This document shows, piece after piece, positions 18,597 to 27,769 of a stretch of DNA of 64,000 nt. Within the stretch, counting starts at the first letter, position 1, and each line of letters begins with the position of its first letter. The position numbers were made by a program, and so were the translations under genes. The stretch comes from CBINFS01 sp966250015. GTDB lineage: Bacteria > Bacteroidota > Rhodothermia > Rhodothermales > DASSAV01. Below the pieces are notes generated by a model that had not been told where the DNA came from, made no database searches, and saw only the letters and a list, made by a program, of their open reading frames with translations. The DNA lies in assembly GCA_966250015.1 (NCBI GenBank), contig CBINFS010000003.1:1-64000 (forward strand). Reading direction: 5' to 3'.

Positions 18597-19400
18597 ATGA
18601 AATTGACGCCCCTCGATATCAGGAAACAGGAATTCGCAAGGACCTTTCGTGGTTTTGATGTCGATGAGGTTCAGGCCTTTCTTCAGATGCTTTCGGGCCA
18701 GTGGGAGGAGATGCTCTCAGAGCAACGCCGCCTGGATCAGCGTGTCCGAGAGCTGGAGTCGAAGCTACGGCATTACGAAAGGATAGAAGAAGCCCTGCAG
18801 GAGGCGCTGGAAACGGCGAGAGAAAGCTCGAAGCAAGCGCTCGAGAGCGCCCGCGAGAAATCCAACCGTATCATCGAGGAGGCGGAATCTCGTTCAGAGG
18901 AGATCAAACGTGCCGCGGAAAGGCAACGCCACGAGATTCGGAACCAGACGAACGAGCTCATCGATCGGCGCAATGGAATCGTTGCACGGCTTCGAGCCCT
19001 GCTCACGTCCGAGTTGGAGCTGCTCGCACACTTTGAACGCTCGGAGGCAATTCAGACCGGTGAAGCCGATCCCGTTCGCGTTGAAGTGAGCCGTTCCGGA
19101 CAACTTGAACCTCCTGCTGGTGTGTCACACAACGAACCTGCGCCGGAAGAGTCGTCGGCCGTTGAAGAAGCCTCTCCAGCACCTGCCACGGTGGGAGATG
19201 AGGACGAAGTTGGTGATCGTGGAGAAGGAAGCGGTTGGGTGGTTCGGCCCGTGCTGACGACCGAACCTCAGGATGAGTCCGAAGAGCCGGTTGTGATCCT
19301 TCCCGATTCTGAGAAAGGCGAACAGTCGGACAGCGAAAAGACGGCCGCCACGACGGAGGACATCGACCGTATTCGCCGGATTCTGCGAGACCTGGACTGA
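18597..19400 (+). CDS. divIVA: DivIVA-domain protein
   Basis: About 267 residues from ATG 18597, chosen over an upstream in-frame start because GAGG sits just before it and the conserved DivIVA N-terminus (MKLTPLDIRKQEFARTFRGF) begins there. Residues 1-60 form the membrane-curvature-sensing domain (GFDVDEVQAFLQM). A long coiled coil (about 30-150) rich in Glu, Arg and Ser follows, then an acidic low-complexity tail. DivIVA proteins mark poles or division sites and scaffold wall synthesis; in Bacteroidota the role is less studied. It lies in a run with yggS upstream and ileS-lspA downstream. Confidence 0.88.
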   Translation: MKLTPLDIRKQEFARTFRGFDVDEVQAFLQMLSGQWEEMLSEQRRLDQRVRELESKLRHYERIEEALQEALETARESSKQALESAREKSNRIIEEAESRSEEIKRAAERQRHEIRNQTNELIDRRNGIVARLRALLTSELELLAHFERSEAIQTGEADPVRVEVSRSGQLEPPAGVSHNEPAPEESSAVEEASPAPATVGDEDEVGDRGEGSGWVVRPVLTTEPQDESEEPVVILPDSEKGEQSDSEKTAATTEDIDRIRRILRDLD

Positions 19401-19472
19401 TCGATTCACTCCTTATGTTCAGCCCAGGATCTTAGCAGTCCTGTATTTAGGAAATCCGTAGTAAAAGATAGT

Positions 19473-20330
19473 ATGAACAACGTTTCCTTTGATCCCAACG
19501 AGTACCGCAGGCAGGTTGAAGAAGCCGCAGCATCCATTCAAGAACGGACAGGTGTAAAGCCGCTGGCCGGCATCATCCTTGGAACGGGTCTGGGCGCCCT
19601 TGGGAACGAGATCGAAGTCGAGACGACCATTCCGTACGACGAGATTCCCGGCTTCCCCCTGTCGACCGTGGAGTCACATCACGGGCGGTTGTTGCTCGGC
19701 CGGTTGAATGGTATGCCCGTCGTGGCGATGCAGGGTCGATTCCACGTATACGAAGGCTATTCGGCACAGCAGGTGACGTTTCCGGTGCGTGTCATGGCCT
19801 CGCTTGGCATCAAGTTCCTTTTCGTCTCGAATGCGGCTGGCGGGATGAACCCGCACTACCGGAAAGGGGACATGATGCTCATCACGGACCATATTAACCT
19901 TCAGGGTGTAAACCCGTTGATCGGCCCCAACATCGACGAGTGGGGACCGAGATTTCCGGACATGAGTGAGCCGTACGATCTCGAGCTTCGATCCATCGCT
20001 GAAAGCGAAGCGTTGAAGCTGGGAATCAAGCTCCAACAGGGAGTTTACGTGGCGGTGACCGGGCCGAACCTTGAAACCAGGGCTGAATACCGCTTCCTTC
20101 GCCTGATCGGAGCGGACGCCGTCGGCATGAGCACGGTGCCGGAGGTCATCGTGGCGCGGCACATGGGACTTCGCGTGATGGCGATGTCCGTCATCACGGA
20201 TGAATGTTTTCCTGAATGTCTGGCGCCGATGACGCTTCAGGACGTTCTGGAAGCGGCCGCTAAGGCGGAACCCAATTTGACGGCGGTAATGAAAGCAGTT
20301 ATCGGCCGTTGCAGCGCCATTGAATCGTGA
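19473..20330 (+). CDS. punA: Purine nucleoside phosphorylase (trimeric, PNP family 2)
   Basis: A 285-residue enzyme that splits (deoxy)inosine and guanosine with phosphate for purine salvage. It carries GIILGTGLGALG (phosphate loop), ESHHGRLLLG, AMQGRFHVYEGYS, SNAAGGMNP, LITDHINL, GPNLETRAEYRF and GADAVGMSTVPE, the full set of trimeric PNP motifs, and its length is normal. It starts 72 bases after divIVA. The downstream orphan starts about 60 bases after its stop, so the two may be co-transcribed. Confidence 0.95.
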   Translation: MNNVSFDPNEYRRQVEEAAASIQERTGVKPLAGIILGTGLGALGNEIEVETTIPYDEIPGFPLSTVESHHGRLLLGRLNGMPVVAMQGRFHVYEGYSAQQVTFPVRVMASLGIKFLFVSNAAGGMNPHYRKGDMMLITDHINLQGVNPLIGPNIDEWGPRFPDMSEPYDLELRSIAESEALKLGIKLQQGVYVAVTGPNLETRAEYRFLRLIGADAVGMSTVPEVIVARHMGLRVMAMSVITDECFPECLAPMTLQDVLEAAAKAEPNLTAVMKAVIGRCSAIES

Positions 20331-20391
20331 TTGGCGGTTTTGCCGGGCGTTAAACGGTTTGTGGATTCGTCGTATTCCTGCTTGGAAGTGT

Positions 20392-21093
20392 ATGCGCAGA
20401 GACGAAGTTTGGGATGAAGATCGCTGGGAGGCATTCCTGCTCGAAAACGACAGGCGGATCAATCACTTACTCGAAGTCTTTCACAGTTTTCTGGCTAAGG
20501 ATCCGTTGCCCGAACAAAGCGATTCTCCCGCCCGTGAGCGGTGGAGGGATCGCTTTCGCGCCTACTTTGCCGCCCGGGGAGCGCAGATCGACGACAGCCT
20601 GATCACCTATCTTCTGCACGATGAAGGGCAGTTGTCAGTCGAGCCTTTCGGGCTGTGGGAAGGTGACGTCGCGGAGGAAGGCTGGGAAGACGAGGCTCAA
20701 TCCGATCTAAGCGAGCTTCAACTCGTTCCAGCCTTCAGCCAGGCTTACCGTTTGATTTCAGACGTGCTCGACTGGGCAAACGGGCTGCCGGGGGACGTGA
20801 AGGACAGCACGCTCGTTCAGTATTGCGCTTACATCACACAGATCGGATCCCATCTGGTAAAAGGCCACCTCATCGGATACGAGCACGATACGCTTGGTGG
20901 AAACATCGCATGCGTCAAACGCAGCCTGCACGCGGCCAATGCGGGTCTGGCGATTCTTCCTGAGCTTCGTGACGAGCCGTACATGGATCCCGAGATGTAC
21001 CGCTACCTCTACGAGCAGACGTATGAGGTGCGCAATCAGATCGCCCTTTACGTGCTGGAGCTGCGAGAGCAGTTCAACCTCGGGATCGACTGA
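20392..21093 (+). CDS. Uncharacterised helical protein
   Basis: About 233 residues from ATG 20392 with GGAAG just upstream; a TTG at 20320 would overlap punA. I do not recognise the family. The protein is acidic, soluble and mainly helical, with Trp-rich N-terminal half (VWDEDRWEAF, LWEGDVAEEGWEDEA) and a C-terminal helical region (HLIGYEHDTLGGNIACVKRSLHAANAGL) that could be a small helical bundle. No signal peptide, membrane helix or metal-binding cluster is seen. It sits between punA and ileS. Confidence 0.75.
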   Translation: MRRDEVWDEDRWEAFLLENDRRINHLLEVFHSFLAKDPLPEQSDSPARERWRDRFRAYFAARGAQIDDSLITYLLHDEGQLSVEPFGLWEGDVAEEGWEDEAQSDLSELQLVPAFSQAYRLISDVLDWANGLPGDVKDSTLVQYCAYITQIGSHLVKGHLIGYEHDTLGGNIACVKRSLHAANAGLAILPELRDEPYMDPEMYRYLYEQTYEVRNQIALYVLELREQFNLGID

Positions 21094-21129
21094 GACCATT
21101 CAGTATTTTCCGGCGCTTTTCTTTACTCG

Positions 21130-21181
21130 GTGAGGAAGATTCCTCGGCCGCATCGGTTTCCTTTCTGTGAAGCTTCCTCAC
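21130..21181 (+). promoter_or_regulatory. Alternative hairpins in the ileS leader
   Basis: GAGGAAG at 21132-21138 can pair with the adjacent TTCCTC (21140-21145) or, as part of GTGAGGAAG (21130-21138), with CTTCCTCAC (21173-21181). These two pairings exclude each other, a layout expected of a leader that switches structure. A further palindrome GTCCGGAC lies at 21246-21253, just before the ileS ATG. No T-box hallmark or terminator U-run is evident. Confidence 0.35.
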
Positions 21182-21261
21182 TGTAAGCCATAGAATTGAA
21201 ATATTCCTTATCTTATCTCTCTTGGTTTTTTGTGCGAAAAGTCCCGTCCGGACCATAGAAT

Positions 21262-24200
21262 ATGAATCAGTACAGGGAATTCAAACGATTTGACCATCCT
21301 CTATTCGAGGAAGAGATTCTTCGATGGTGGGAGGAAAACGACATTTTCAATAAAAGCGTCGAGCAACGGCAGGGGGCTCCTGAGTTCAGCTTTTACGAAG
21401 GTCCACCCACGGCAAACGGGCGTCCGGGCATCCATCACGTAATGGCGCGGACGATCAAGGACACGTTTTGCCGTTACAAGACGATGAAGGGCTTCCGCGT
21501 CGAGCGGAAAGGCGGATGGGACACGCACGGTCTGCCCGTTGAGATCGAGGTCGAAAAGCGTCTCGGCCTGGAGGGACGACACCAGGTCGAAGAGTATGGC
21601 ATCGAGCGGTACAACAAGGCCTGCCGGGACAGCGTACTCGAGTACAAGTCGCTCTGGGACGATCTGACGGTGCGAATGGGGTACTGGGTGAGGCTTGACA
21701 ACCCGTACATCACGTTCAAAAACGAATACATCGAGACCCTCTGGTGGCTGCTCAAAAAGATCTACGAAAAAGGCCTGCTTTACAAAGGGTACAAGATCCA
21801 GTGGTACAGCCCGGGGTCGAACACGGTCCTCTCGTCTCACGAGGTTAGCTTGGGTTACAAGGAGGTGGCGGATCCGAGCGTCTACGTCCGTTTCAAAATG
21901 GTGGATGAAGATGCCTACTTCCTGGCCTGGACAACCACGCCCTGGACGCTCATCTCGAATGCGGCGCTGGCGGTCGGGCCAAAGATCCAGTACGTGAAGA
22001 TCCGGCATCAAGACGAAAAGCAGGGGGAGGAATACCTCATACTCGCCAAAGACCGGCTGGAGGTGATCCGCGAGCCTTATGAAGTAATTGAGACCTTCGA
22101 CGGGTCCGCTCTCGCTGGAAAGCGTTACGAGGCGCTCTTTCCGTACTTCTTCGACGAAGTGGCTCAAGGAGACGCGTGGCGCGTCGTGGAGGCCGACTTC
22201 GTATCGACGGAAGACGGTACGGGCATCGTACACATTGCTCCTGCATTTGGCGCCGACGACTACGACGTCGGCCAGCGCGAAGGGTTGCCGTTGCTCAATC
22301 CCATCACCCCGGAAGGGAGATTCACCGAAAAAGCCCCGCTCGTGGCCGGTGACTGGTTCAAGGATGCGGATAAAAAGATCGTCCGCGATCTCCGAGACCG
22401 TGGCCTGCTCTACAGGCAGGAGACCTATCTGCACAACTACCCGCACGATTGGCGAAAGGGTACGCCGCTGATGAGCTATCCCGTGGAGAGCTGGTTCATC
22501 CGGACGACGGCGGTTAAGGACCGTCTGATCGCACTTAACAAGACGATCCGCTGGCAGCCTGAATCGATCGGAACGGGGCGCTTTGGCGAGTGGCTGGAGA
22601 ACAACATCGACTGGGCGCTGAGCCGTCGTCGTTACTGGGGGACGCCGCTGCCCATCTGGGTGTCGGACAAACCCGGCAGCGAATACATGGAGGTGATCGG
22701 GTCGATTGCCGAGCTCCGGGAGAAATGCGGCGACCAGGTTCCGCCGGACGACCAGCTCGATCTGCACCGTCCATTCGTGGACCAGTTTACGTGGCCGGCG
22801 CCCGATGGCGGAACCATGCGGCGCGTGCCGGACCTGATCGACGTCTGGTTCGACTCGGGGGCGATGCCCTTCGCACAGTGGCATTATCCGTTCGAAAACG
22901 TCGACAAATTCGAGCGTACCTTCCCGGCGGACTTCATCGCCGAGGGTGTCGATCAGACGCGCGGCTGGTTCTACACGCTGCACGCAATCGCGACACTTGT
23001 GATGGACAGTGTCGCCTACAAGAACGTGGTCGTAAATGGGCTCGTCCTCGACGAGAACGGGGAGAAGATGTCCAAGTCGAAGGGCAACGCGGTCGATCCG
23101 TTTGACGTGATCGGGCGGTACGGCGCGGACGTCGTTCGCTGGTACATGATGAGCAACACGCCTCCGTGGGAGAACATCAAATTCTCCGAACGGGGCATCG
23201 TGGAGACGCTGCGGAAGTTCTTCAACACGCTCGAAAACGTCTACTCCTTCTTCGCCACCTACGCCAACATCGACGGCTTCGTCTATTCGGAAGAGCGGAT
23301 CCCCGTGAATCGCCGGCTGGAGCTCGATCGTTGGATCATGAGCCGCCTCAACTCGACCATCCGGTTAGTGGACGAGTCGCTGGACGACTACAACCCGACG
23401 CGTGCCGCGAGGACGATCGAGCGGTTCGTTGACGACTTGTCGAACTGGTACATCCGCCGGTCGCGCAGGCGTTTCTGGAAGGAGGGTGATAAGCGGGATG
23501 ACAAGCTAGCGGCATATCAGACCGTCTATGAGTGTTTGATCGCGATTGCCCGGCTGATGAGTCCCATCGCTCCATTTTTCGGTGAGTGGTTATACCGCTC
23601 GTTAAATGAGGTGACGGGAAAGGAAGAGGCGCAGTCGGTACATCTTGCGCTTTTCCCACAGGTAGAGGAAGAAGCCATCGACCTGGATCTGGAGCATCGG
23701 ATGGGCCTGGCCAGGACGATTTCGTCCACTGTACTTGCGCTTCGGAACGAGAGCGGCATCAACGTTCGCCAGCCGCTGCCGCGGATTCTCGTGGTGACCG
23801 ATATAGGAGTTGAAAAAGAGAGCATCGAATCGGTCCGAGACATCGTGCTCGACGAAGTCAACGTTAAGGCAATCGAATACGTCTCGGGCTCGAGTGACGT
23901 CGTGAAGCGAACGATCCGGCCCAATTTCAAGCGGCTTGGAAAACGCCTGGGTAAGCTCATGAAGCCGGTCAATGAAGCCTTGCGCGGGTTGGGCGAGGCC
24001 GAAGTCGACCGCTTCGTCAGCGCCGGGAGATACTCTCTACAGGTTGACGGGGAAACCGTGGAACTCGATCTGGAGGACGTCGAAGTGCTCAGCGAGGGCA
24101 TAGCTGGCTGGCTGGTCGGGCAGGAGGACGGTGTGACGACGGCGCTCGACACGACCCTCACGCCCGAGCTGATCGCAGAAGGAATGGCACGCGAGACGAT

Positions 24201-24432
24201 CAACAGGGTGCAGAATATGCGGAAAAGTGCGGGCTTTGAGGTCACGGACCGAATTGGCATCCTGTTCAACGGAACCGACCGTATTCGCAGTGCGGTGCTC
24301 GAGCACGCCCAGTGGATAAGGAACGAGACATTGGCTTTGGAGTTGGATGAGTCCGAACAGCCGACGGGGTCGCTGGTCGAGACTTTTGAGATTGGTGATG
24401 ATCGATTGACAATTGGGGTGCGCCGAATGTGA
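21262..24432 (+). CDS. ileS: Isoleucyl-tRNA synthetase, type 2, with altered HIGH motif (GIHH)
   Basis: A 1056-residue class I synthetase charging tRNA-Ile. Length and the sequences WDTHGLPVEIEVEK, WFDSGAMPFAQWHYPF and the long C-terminal anticodon-binding region fit the type 2 (eukaryote-like) IleRS. KMSKS is intact (GEKMSKSKGNAVDP). The CP1 editing domain is present (TTTPWTLISNAALAVG; GTGIVHIAPAFGADDYDVG). At the place of HIGH the protein has G-I-H-H (residues 56-59, nt 21427-21438) after PPTANGRP, swapping the first and third positions. Type 2 enzymes are known for low mupirocin sensitivity, and the GXHH variant has been linked to very strong resistance. The gene is followed by dksA and lspA. 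Confidence 0.97.
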   Translation: MNQYREFKRFDHPLFEEEILRWWEENDIFNKSVEQRQGAPEFSFYEGPPTANGRPGIHHVMARTIKDTFCRYKTMKGFRVERKGGWDTHGLPVEIEVEKRLGLEGRHQVEEYGIERYNKACRDSVLEYKSLWDDLTVRMGYWVRLDNPYITFKNEYIETLWWLLKKIYEKGLLYKGYKIQWYSPGSNTVLSSHEVSLGYKEVADPSVYVRFKMVDEDAYFLAWTTTPWTLISNAALAVGPKIQYVKIRHQDEKQGEEYLILAKDRLEVIREPYEVIETFDGSALAGKRYEALFPYFFDEVAQGDAWRVVEADFVSTEDGTGIVHIAPAFGADDYDVGQREGLPLLNPITPEGRFTEKAPLVAGDWFKDADKKIVRDLRDRGLLYRQETYLHNYPHDWRKGTPLMSYPVESWFIRTTAVKDRLIALNKTIRWQPESIGTGRFGEWLENNIDWALSRRRYWGTPLPIWVSDKPGSEYMEVIGSIAELREKCGDQVPPDDQLDLHRPFVDQFTWPAPDGGTMRRVPDLIDVWFDSGAMPFAQWHYPFENVDKFERTFPADFIAEGVDQTRGWFYTLHAIATLVMDSVAYKNVVVNGLVLDENGEKMSKSKGNAVDPFDVIGRYGADVVRWYMMSNTPPWENIKFSERGIVETLRKFFNTLENVYSFFATYANIDGFVYSEERIPVNRRLELDRWIMSRLNSTIRLVDESLDDYNPTRAARTIERFVDDLSNWYIRRSRRRFWKEGDKRDDKLAAYQTVYECLIAIARLMSPIAPFFGEWLYRSLNEVTGKEEAQSVHLALFPQVEEEAIDLDLEHRMGLARTISSTVLALRNESGINVRQPLPRILVVTDIGVEKESIESVRDIVLDEVNVKAIEYVSGSSDVVKRTIRPNFKRLGKRLGKLMKPVNEALRGLGEAEVDRFVSAGRYSLQVDGETVELDLEDVEVLSEGIAGWLVGQEDGVTTALDTTLTPELIAEGMARETINRVQNMRKSAGFEVTDRIGILFNGTDRIRSAVLEHAQWIRNETLALELDESEQPTGSLVETFEIGDDRLTIGVRRM

Positions 24433-24506
24433 GTGGGGTATTGCAGTGAGATAGGAAGTTCTGTGCGCACAACTGCTTGAATAAATCAATTTTACTTTTG
24501 TGGGAT

Positions 24507-24992
24507 ATGACTGAAAAAAAGCCGCCTCACCTCGCATCCGAAGATTTAGCTGTTCCGCTTCAGGAGGAGTCGACTCAGGAAGCTGAAGAAGAAATCACGC
24601 CTCAGCCCGTTAAAGAACGGAAAACCACGTTTACGGACGAGGAATTGGAATATTTCCGTGGTTTGATCCTGGAGCGTCGGAAAGCCGCGATCGAAGACAT
24701 AGAGCGTATGCGCGCTCAGCTGGAAGACGCTCGCGAGCAATCCGAAAACGATACCGCTTACAGCTTCCACATGGCGGATGCCGGAACGGACGCGATGGAG
24801 CGTGAGAAGCTTTATCTCATGATGGCTCGTCAGCAGAAGTACGTCGGGTATCTCGATCGTGCACTCGAACGGATCGCTAACAAGACGTACGGCATCTGCA
24901 AGGTAACCGGCAAGCCGATTTCGAAGGATCGACTGGAGGCCGTTCCACACACGGAAATTTCCATCGAAGCGAAGTTGAAACAGAAACGGTAA
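24507..24992 (+). CDS. DksA/TraR-family protein with degenerate zinc finger
   Basis: About 161 residues from ATG 24507 (a TTG at 24477 is less likely). An acidic Pro/Glu-rich N-terminus precedes a coiled coil (about 40-125) with DAGTDAMEREK at its tip and a C-terminal YGICKVTGKPISKDRLEAVPH segment. Only one cysteine remains of the C4 zinc finger, as in many Bacteroidota DksA-like proteins. By family it should enter the RNA polymerase secondary channel and modulate initiation; dependence on ppGpp is unproven. It lies between ileS and lspA, a conserved arrangement. Confidence 0.88.
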   Translation: MTEKKPPHLASEDLAVPLQEESTQEAEEEITPQPVKERKTTFTDEELEYFRGLILERRKAAIEDIERMRAQLEDAREQSENDTAYSFHMADAGTDAMEREKLYLMMARQQKYVGYLDRALERIANKTYGICKVTGKPISKDRLEAVPHTEISIEAKLKQKR

Positions 24993-25063
24993 GGGATCCT
25001 GGTCTGCCGGAAGCGGATGTTTCCGACAGGTGAAAAGGTGCATTCCGGCCGCCCGTGAACTCC

Positions 25064-25705
25064 ATGCGCATCCTCTGGATCACAGTCGTTGCCATCGTGA
25101 TCGATCAGATCACCAAGCTGGCGGTCATGCGCAAAATGCATCTTGGCCAGTCGATCCCCATACTTGGTGACTGGCTGAAGCTGACGTATACGGAGAATCC
25201 GGGCATGGCCTTCGGGATCATTTTTGGTCCTGAAGGGATGGTCACGGTCTTTTCGATCATAGCCACCTGCCTGATCATCCTGTACATGTACTCGGTGCGA
25301 TCGGGATACAAGCCTTACCGCGCGAGCCTGGCATTGATACTGGGAGGCGCCTTCGGGAACATCATCGATCGGATGTTCTACGGGGTTCTGTTTGGAGACG
25401 CAGCGCTTTTCGCGGGAAAGGTGGTGGATTTCATTCACGTCAACGTGTGGCGGGGGTACGTGCCGGAGTCGATCCCTTTCATTGGTGGCAAGTACCTCGC
25501 GCTGTTTCCCATTTGGAATGTTGCGGACATGGCCATCGTCCTGGGGGTGACCGGCATTTTGCTTTTCCAGAAGCGTTTTCACGACCTTCAGGTCACCGCC
25601 ACTGAGGTCACGCCGATGCCGGAAGCTTCGGAAAATGGTTTTCTGAAGGACGTCGACGCGACGGTAGAGTACCTTCCGGACGCACCTTCGGACGAGCGAG
25701 TCTGA
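25064..25705 (+). CDS. lspA: Lipoprotein signal peptidase (signal peptidase II)
   Basis: About 213 residues; ATG 25064 gives the usual N-terminus, and GTG 25055 is possible. Four membrane helices are visible. Family motifs are DQITKLAV, the N-P-G-M-A-F-G block (TENPGMAFGI), GGAFGNIIDR with one catalytic Asp, VVDFIHV, and FPIWNVADMAIVLG with the second catalytic Asp. The protein is longer than the common 150-180 residues because of an insertion between the last two helices and an acidic tail of about 40 residues. It cleaves prolipoproteins such as the sulfatase encoded at 15115. Confidence 0.95.
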   Translation: MRILWITVVAIVIDQITKLAVMRKMHLGQSIPILGDWLKLTYTENPGMAFGIIFGPEGMVTVFSIIATCLIILYMYSVRSGYKPYRASLALILGGAFGNIIDRMFYGVLFGDAALFAGKVVDFIHVNVWRGYVPESIPFIGGKYLALFPIWNVADMAIVLGVTGILLFQKRFHDLQVTATEVTPMPEASENGFLKDVDATVEYLPDAPSDERV

Positions 25706-25901
25706 CGTGCGGCAGGAGAGCCTTTCCAGTTCGGTAGCCAACCTTCCGGATGATCACCAAAAGTGCGGGACACCTTTCTAGACGTCTCAGGAACCCCGCA
25801 ACTCCGTTCAGATTATCAGCGTTGACATTTTTTCCCGCCGTCCCAGTTCCGCCGAACGCAGCACACCTCCAGTGAATAAAGCTTGTGTATTGAAAATATA
25901 G

Positions 25902-27704
25902 ATGTACGTACAACAACGTATCCGGAATTTCTGCATTATTGCCCACATCGATCATGGCAAGAGTACACTCGCTGATCGGCTGCTCGAGCTGACGGGGACG
26001 CTGTCGTCACGCGAATTGCAGGACCAGGTACTGGACAGCATGGATCTGGAGCGTGAGCGAGGCATCACGATCAAAAGCCATGCTATCCGAATGAACTACA
26101 CGGCGAAGGATGGCGAGACGTACGTCCTGAACCTCATCGACACTCCCGGCCACGTTGACTTTACGTACGAGGTTTCCCGAGCCCTCGAAGCCTGTGAAGG
26201 CGCCATTCTTGTCGTAGACGCATCGCAGGGAATCGAAGCGCAGACAATCTCGAATCTCTATCTGGCGATGAGTCACGACCTGGAGATCATTCCCGTCCTC
26301 AACAAGGTCGATCTGCCTGGCGCTCATCCGGAAATCGTGGCCAAGACGATCGAGGATCTGATCGGAGAGCGTGCCGAGGACATTCTCCGGATCAGCGCCA
26401 AGACCGGAGAAGGGGTGGACGCACTCCTCGAACAGATCGTCAAACGAATACCTCCACCTAAAGGCGACCCTGAAGCACCGCTACGAGCCCTCATCTTCGA
26501 CTCCATCTTCAATTCCTACCGCGGTTCCATCGTCTACACACGCGTATTCGAAGGGACGCTCCGGAAAGGGATGAGGATGTTGTTCATGTCCAACCGGAAG
26601 GAGTACGACGTGGAAGAGCTTGGCGTACTCCGAATGGAGATGGTCCCGACCGACGAGCTAAAAGCCGGGGAGGTCGGATACGTGATCGGCTCCGTAAAGG
26701 ACGTGCGGGATACGCGGGTTGGAGACACGATAACTTCGGCCAGGAATCCTGCAAGTGAACCGATAGGCGGCTTCAAAGAGGTCAAGCCGATGGTTTTCAG
26801 CGGGGTTTACCCGGCAAGCTCGGAAGACTTCGAGGATCTACGTGCTTCACTCGATAAGCTGCAATTGAACGATGCGTCGCTGACGTACGAGCCGGAGACG
26901 TCCGTCGCCCTGGGATTTGGTTTTCGCGTCGGTTTCCTCGGGTTGCTCCACATGGAAATCATACAGGAACGGCTCGATCGTGAGTTCAACCTGGACATCA
27001 TCACGACCGTCCCGAACGTCAAGTACGAAGTGCTCACGACGAATGGAGACGTGATCATGGTGGACAATCCGAGTGACATGCCGGATCAGGGCATGATCGA
27101 GGAAGTCCGGGAGCCTTTCGTTAAGGCGGAAATCATCACGCCGACGGAATACATCGGAAATCTGATGCAGCTCTGCCAGGAGCGGCGCGGCGTGTACCGA
27201 AACACCCACTACTTGAGTACGGATCGTGTAGATCTCGAATACGAGCTCCCGCTGGCAGAGATCGTATTTGATTTTTACGACAAGCTGAAGAGTGTTAGCC
27301 GGGGTTATGCGTCATTTGATTACGAGATCCTGGAGTATCGACCGGGGGCGCTCGTCAAGCTCGACGTCATGATCAACGGTGAACCAGTAGATGCGTTGTC
27401 GACGATCGTTCATCGTGACAAAGCGTACGAGATGGGGCGTAAACTTACCCGGAAGCTTCGTGAGCTGATTCCGAAGCAAATGTTCGAGGTGGCAATACAG
27501 GCCTCGATTGGCTCACGCATCATCGCACGTGAAACCGTAAAGGCCATGCGTAAGGACGTGACGGCCAAGTGTTACGGCGGCGACATCTCCCGAAAAAGAA
27601 AGCTGCTCGAAAAGCAGAAGGAAGGGAAGAAGCGAATGAAACAGGTCGGGCGAGTAGAAGTACCGCAGGAAGCATTTTTAGCGGTTCTTTCGATGGAGGA
27701 CTAG
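25902..27704 (+). CDS. lepA: Elongation factor 4 (LepA) GTPase
   Basis: A 600-residue translational GTPase of normal length. G1 is AHIDHGKST, G2/G3 lie around RGITIKSHAIRM and DTPGHVD, and G4 is NKVDLPGA. EF-G-like domains follow (GLLHMEIIQERLDREFNLD), with the LepA-specific C-terminal domain (DVTAKCYGGDISRKRKLLEKQKEGKKRMK). It acts on stalled or back-translocated ribosomes. The 196-base gap upstream probably contains its promoter. It precedes a secreted orphan and lepB, echoing the lepA-lepB pair of proteobacteria. Confidence 0.97.
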   Translation: MYVQQRIRNFCIIAHIDHGKSTLADRLLELTGTLSSRELQDQVLDSMDLERERGITIKSHAIRMNYTAKDGETYVLNLIDTPGHVDFTYEVSRALEACEGAILVVDASQGIEAQTISNLYLAMSHDLEIIPVLNKVDLPGAHPEIVAKTIEDLIGERAEDILRISAKTGEGVDALLEQIVKRIPPPKGDPEAPLRALIFDSIFNSYRGSIVYTRVFEGTLRKGMRMLFMSNRKEYDVEELGVLRMEMVPTDELKAGEVGYVIGSVKDVRDTRVGDTITSARNPASEPIGGFKEVKPMVFSGVYPASSEDFEDLRASLDKLQLNDASLTYEPETSVALGFGFRVGFLGLLHMEIIQERLDREFNLDIITTVPNVKYEVLTTNGDVIMVDNPSDMPDQGMIEEVREPFVKAEIITPTEYIGNLMQLCQERRGVYRNTHYLSTDRVDLEYELPLAEIVFDFYDKLKSVSRGYASFDYEILEYRPGALVKLDVMINGEPVDALSTIVHRDKAYEMGRKLTRKLRELIPKQMFEVAIQASIGSRIIARETVKAMRKDVTAKCYGGDISRKRKLLEKQKEGKKRMKQVGRVEVPQEAFLAVLSMED

Positions 27705-27769
27705 CAGGCTAATCGTTAGATTATCCTGGATTTTTAACTCCGTAACACGGGTGCCGATTCGTACCTATC

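Noticed and set aside
21130..21261. T-box riboswitch for ileS
   Set aside because: No T-box consensus, specifier loop or terminator/antiterminator U-run was found; only alternative hairpins are visible.
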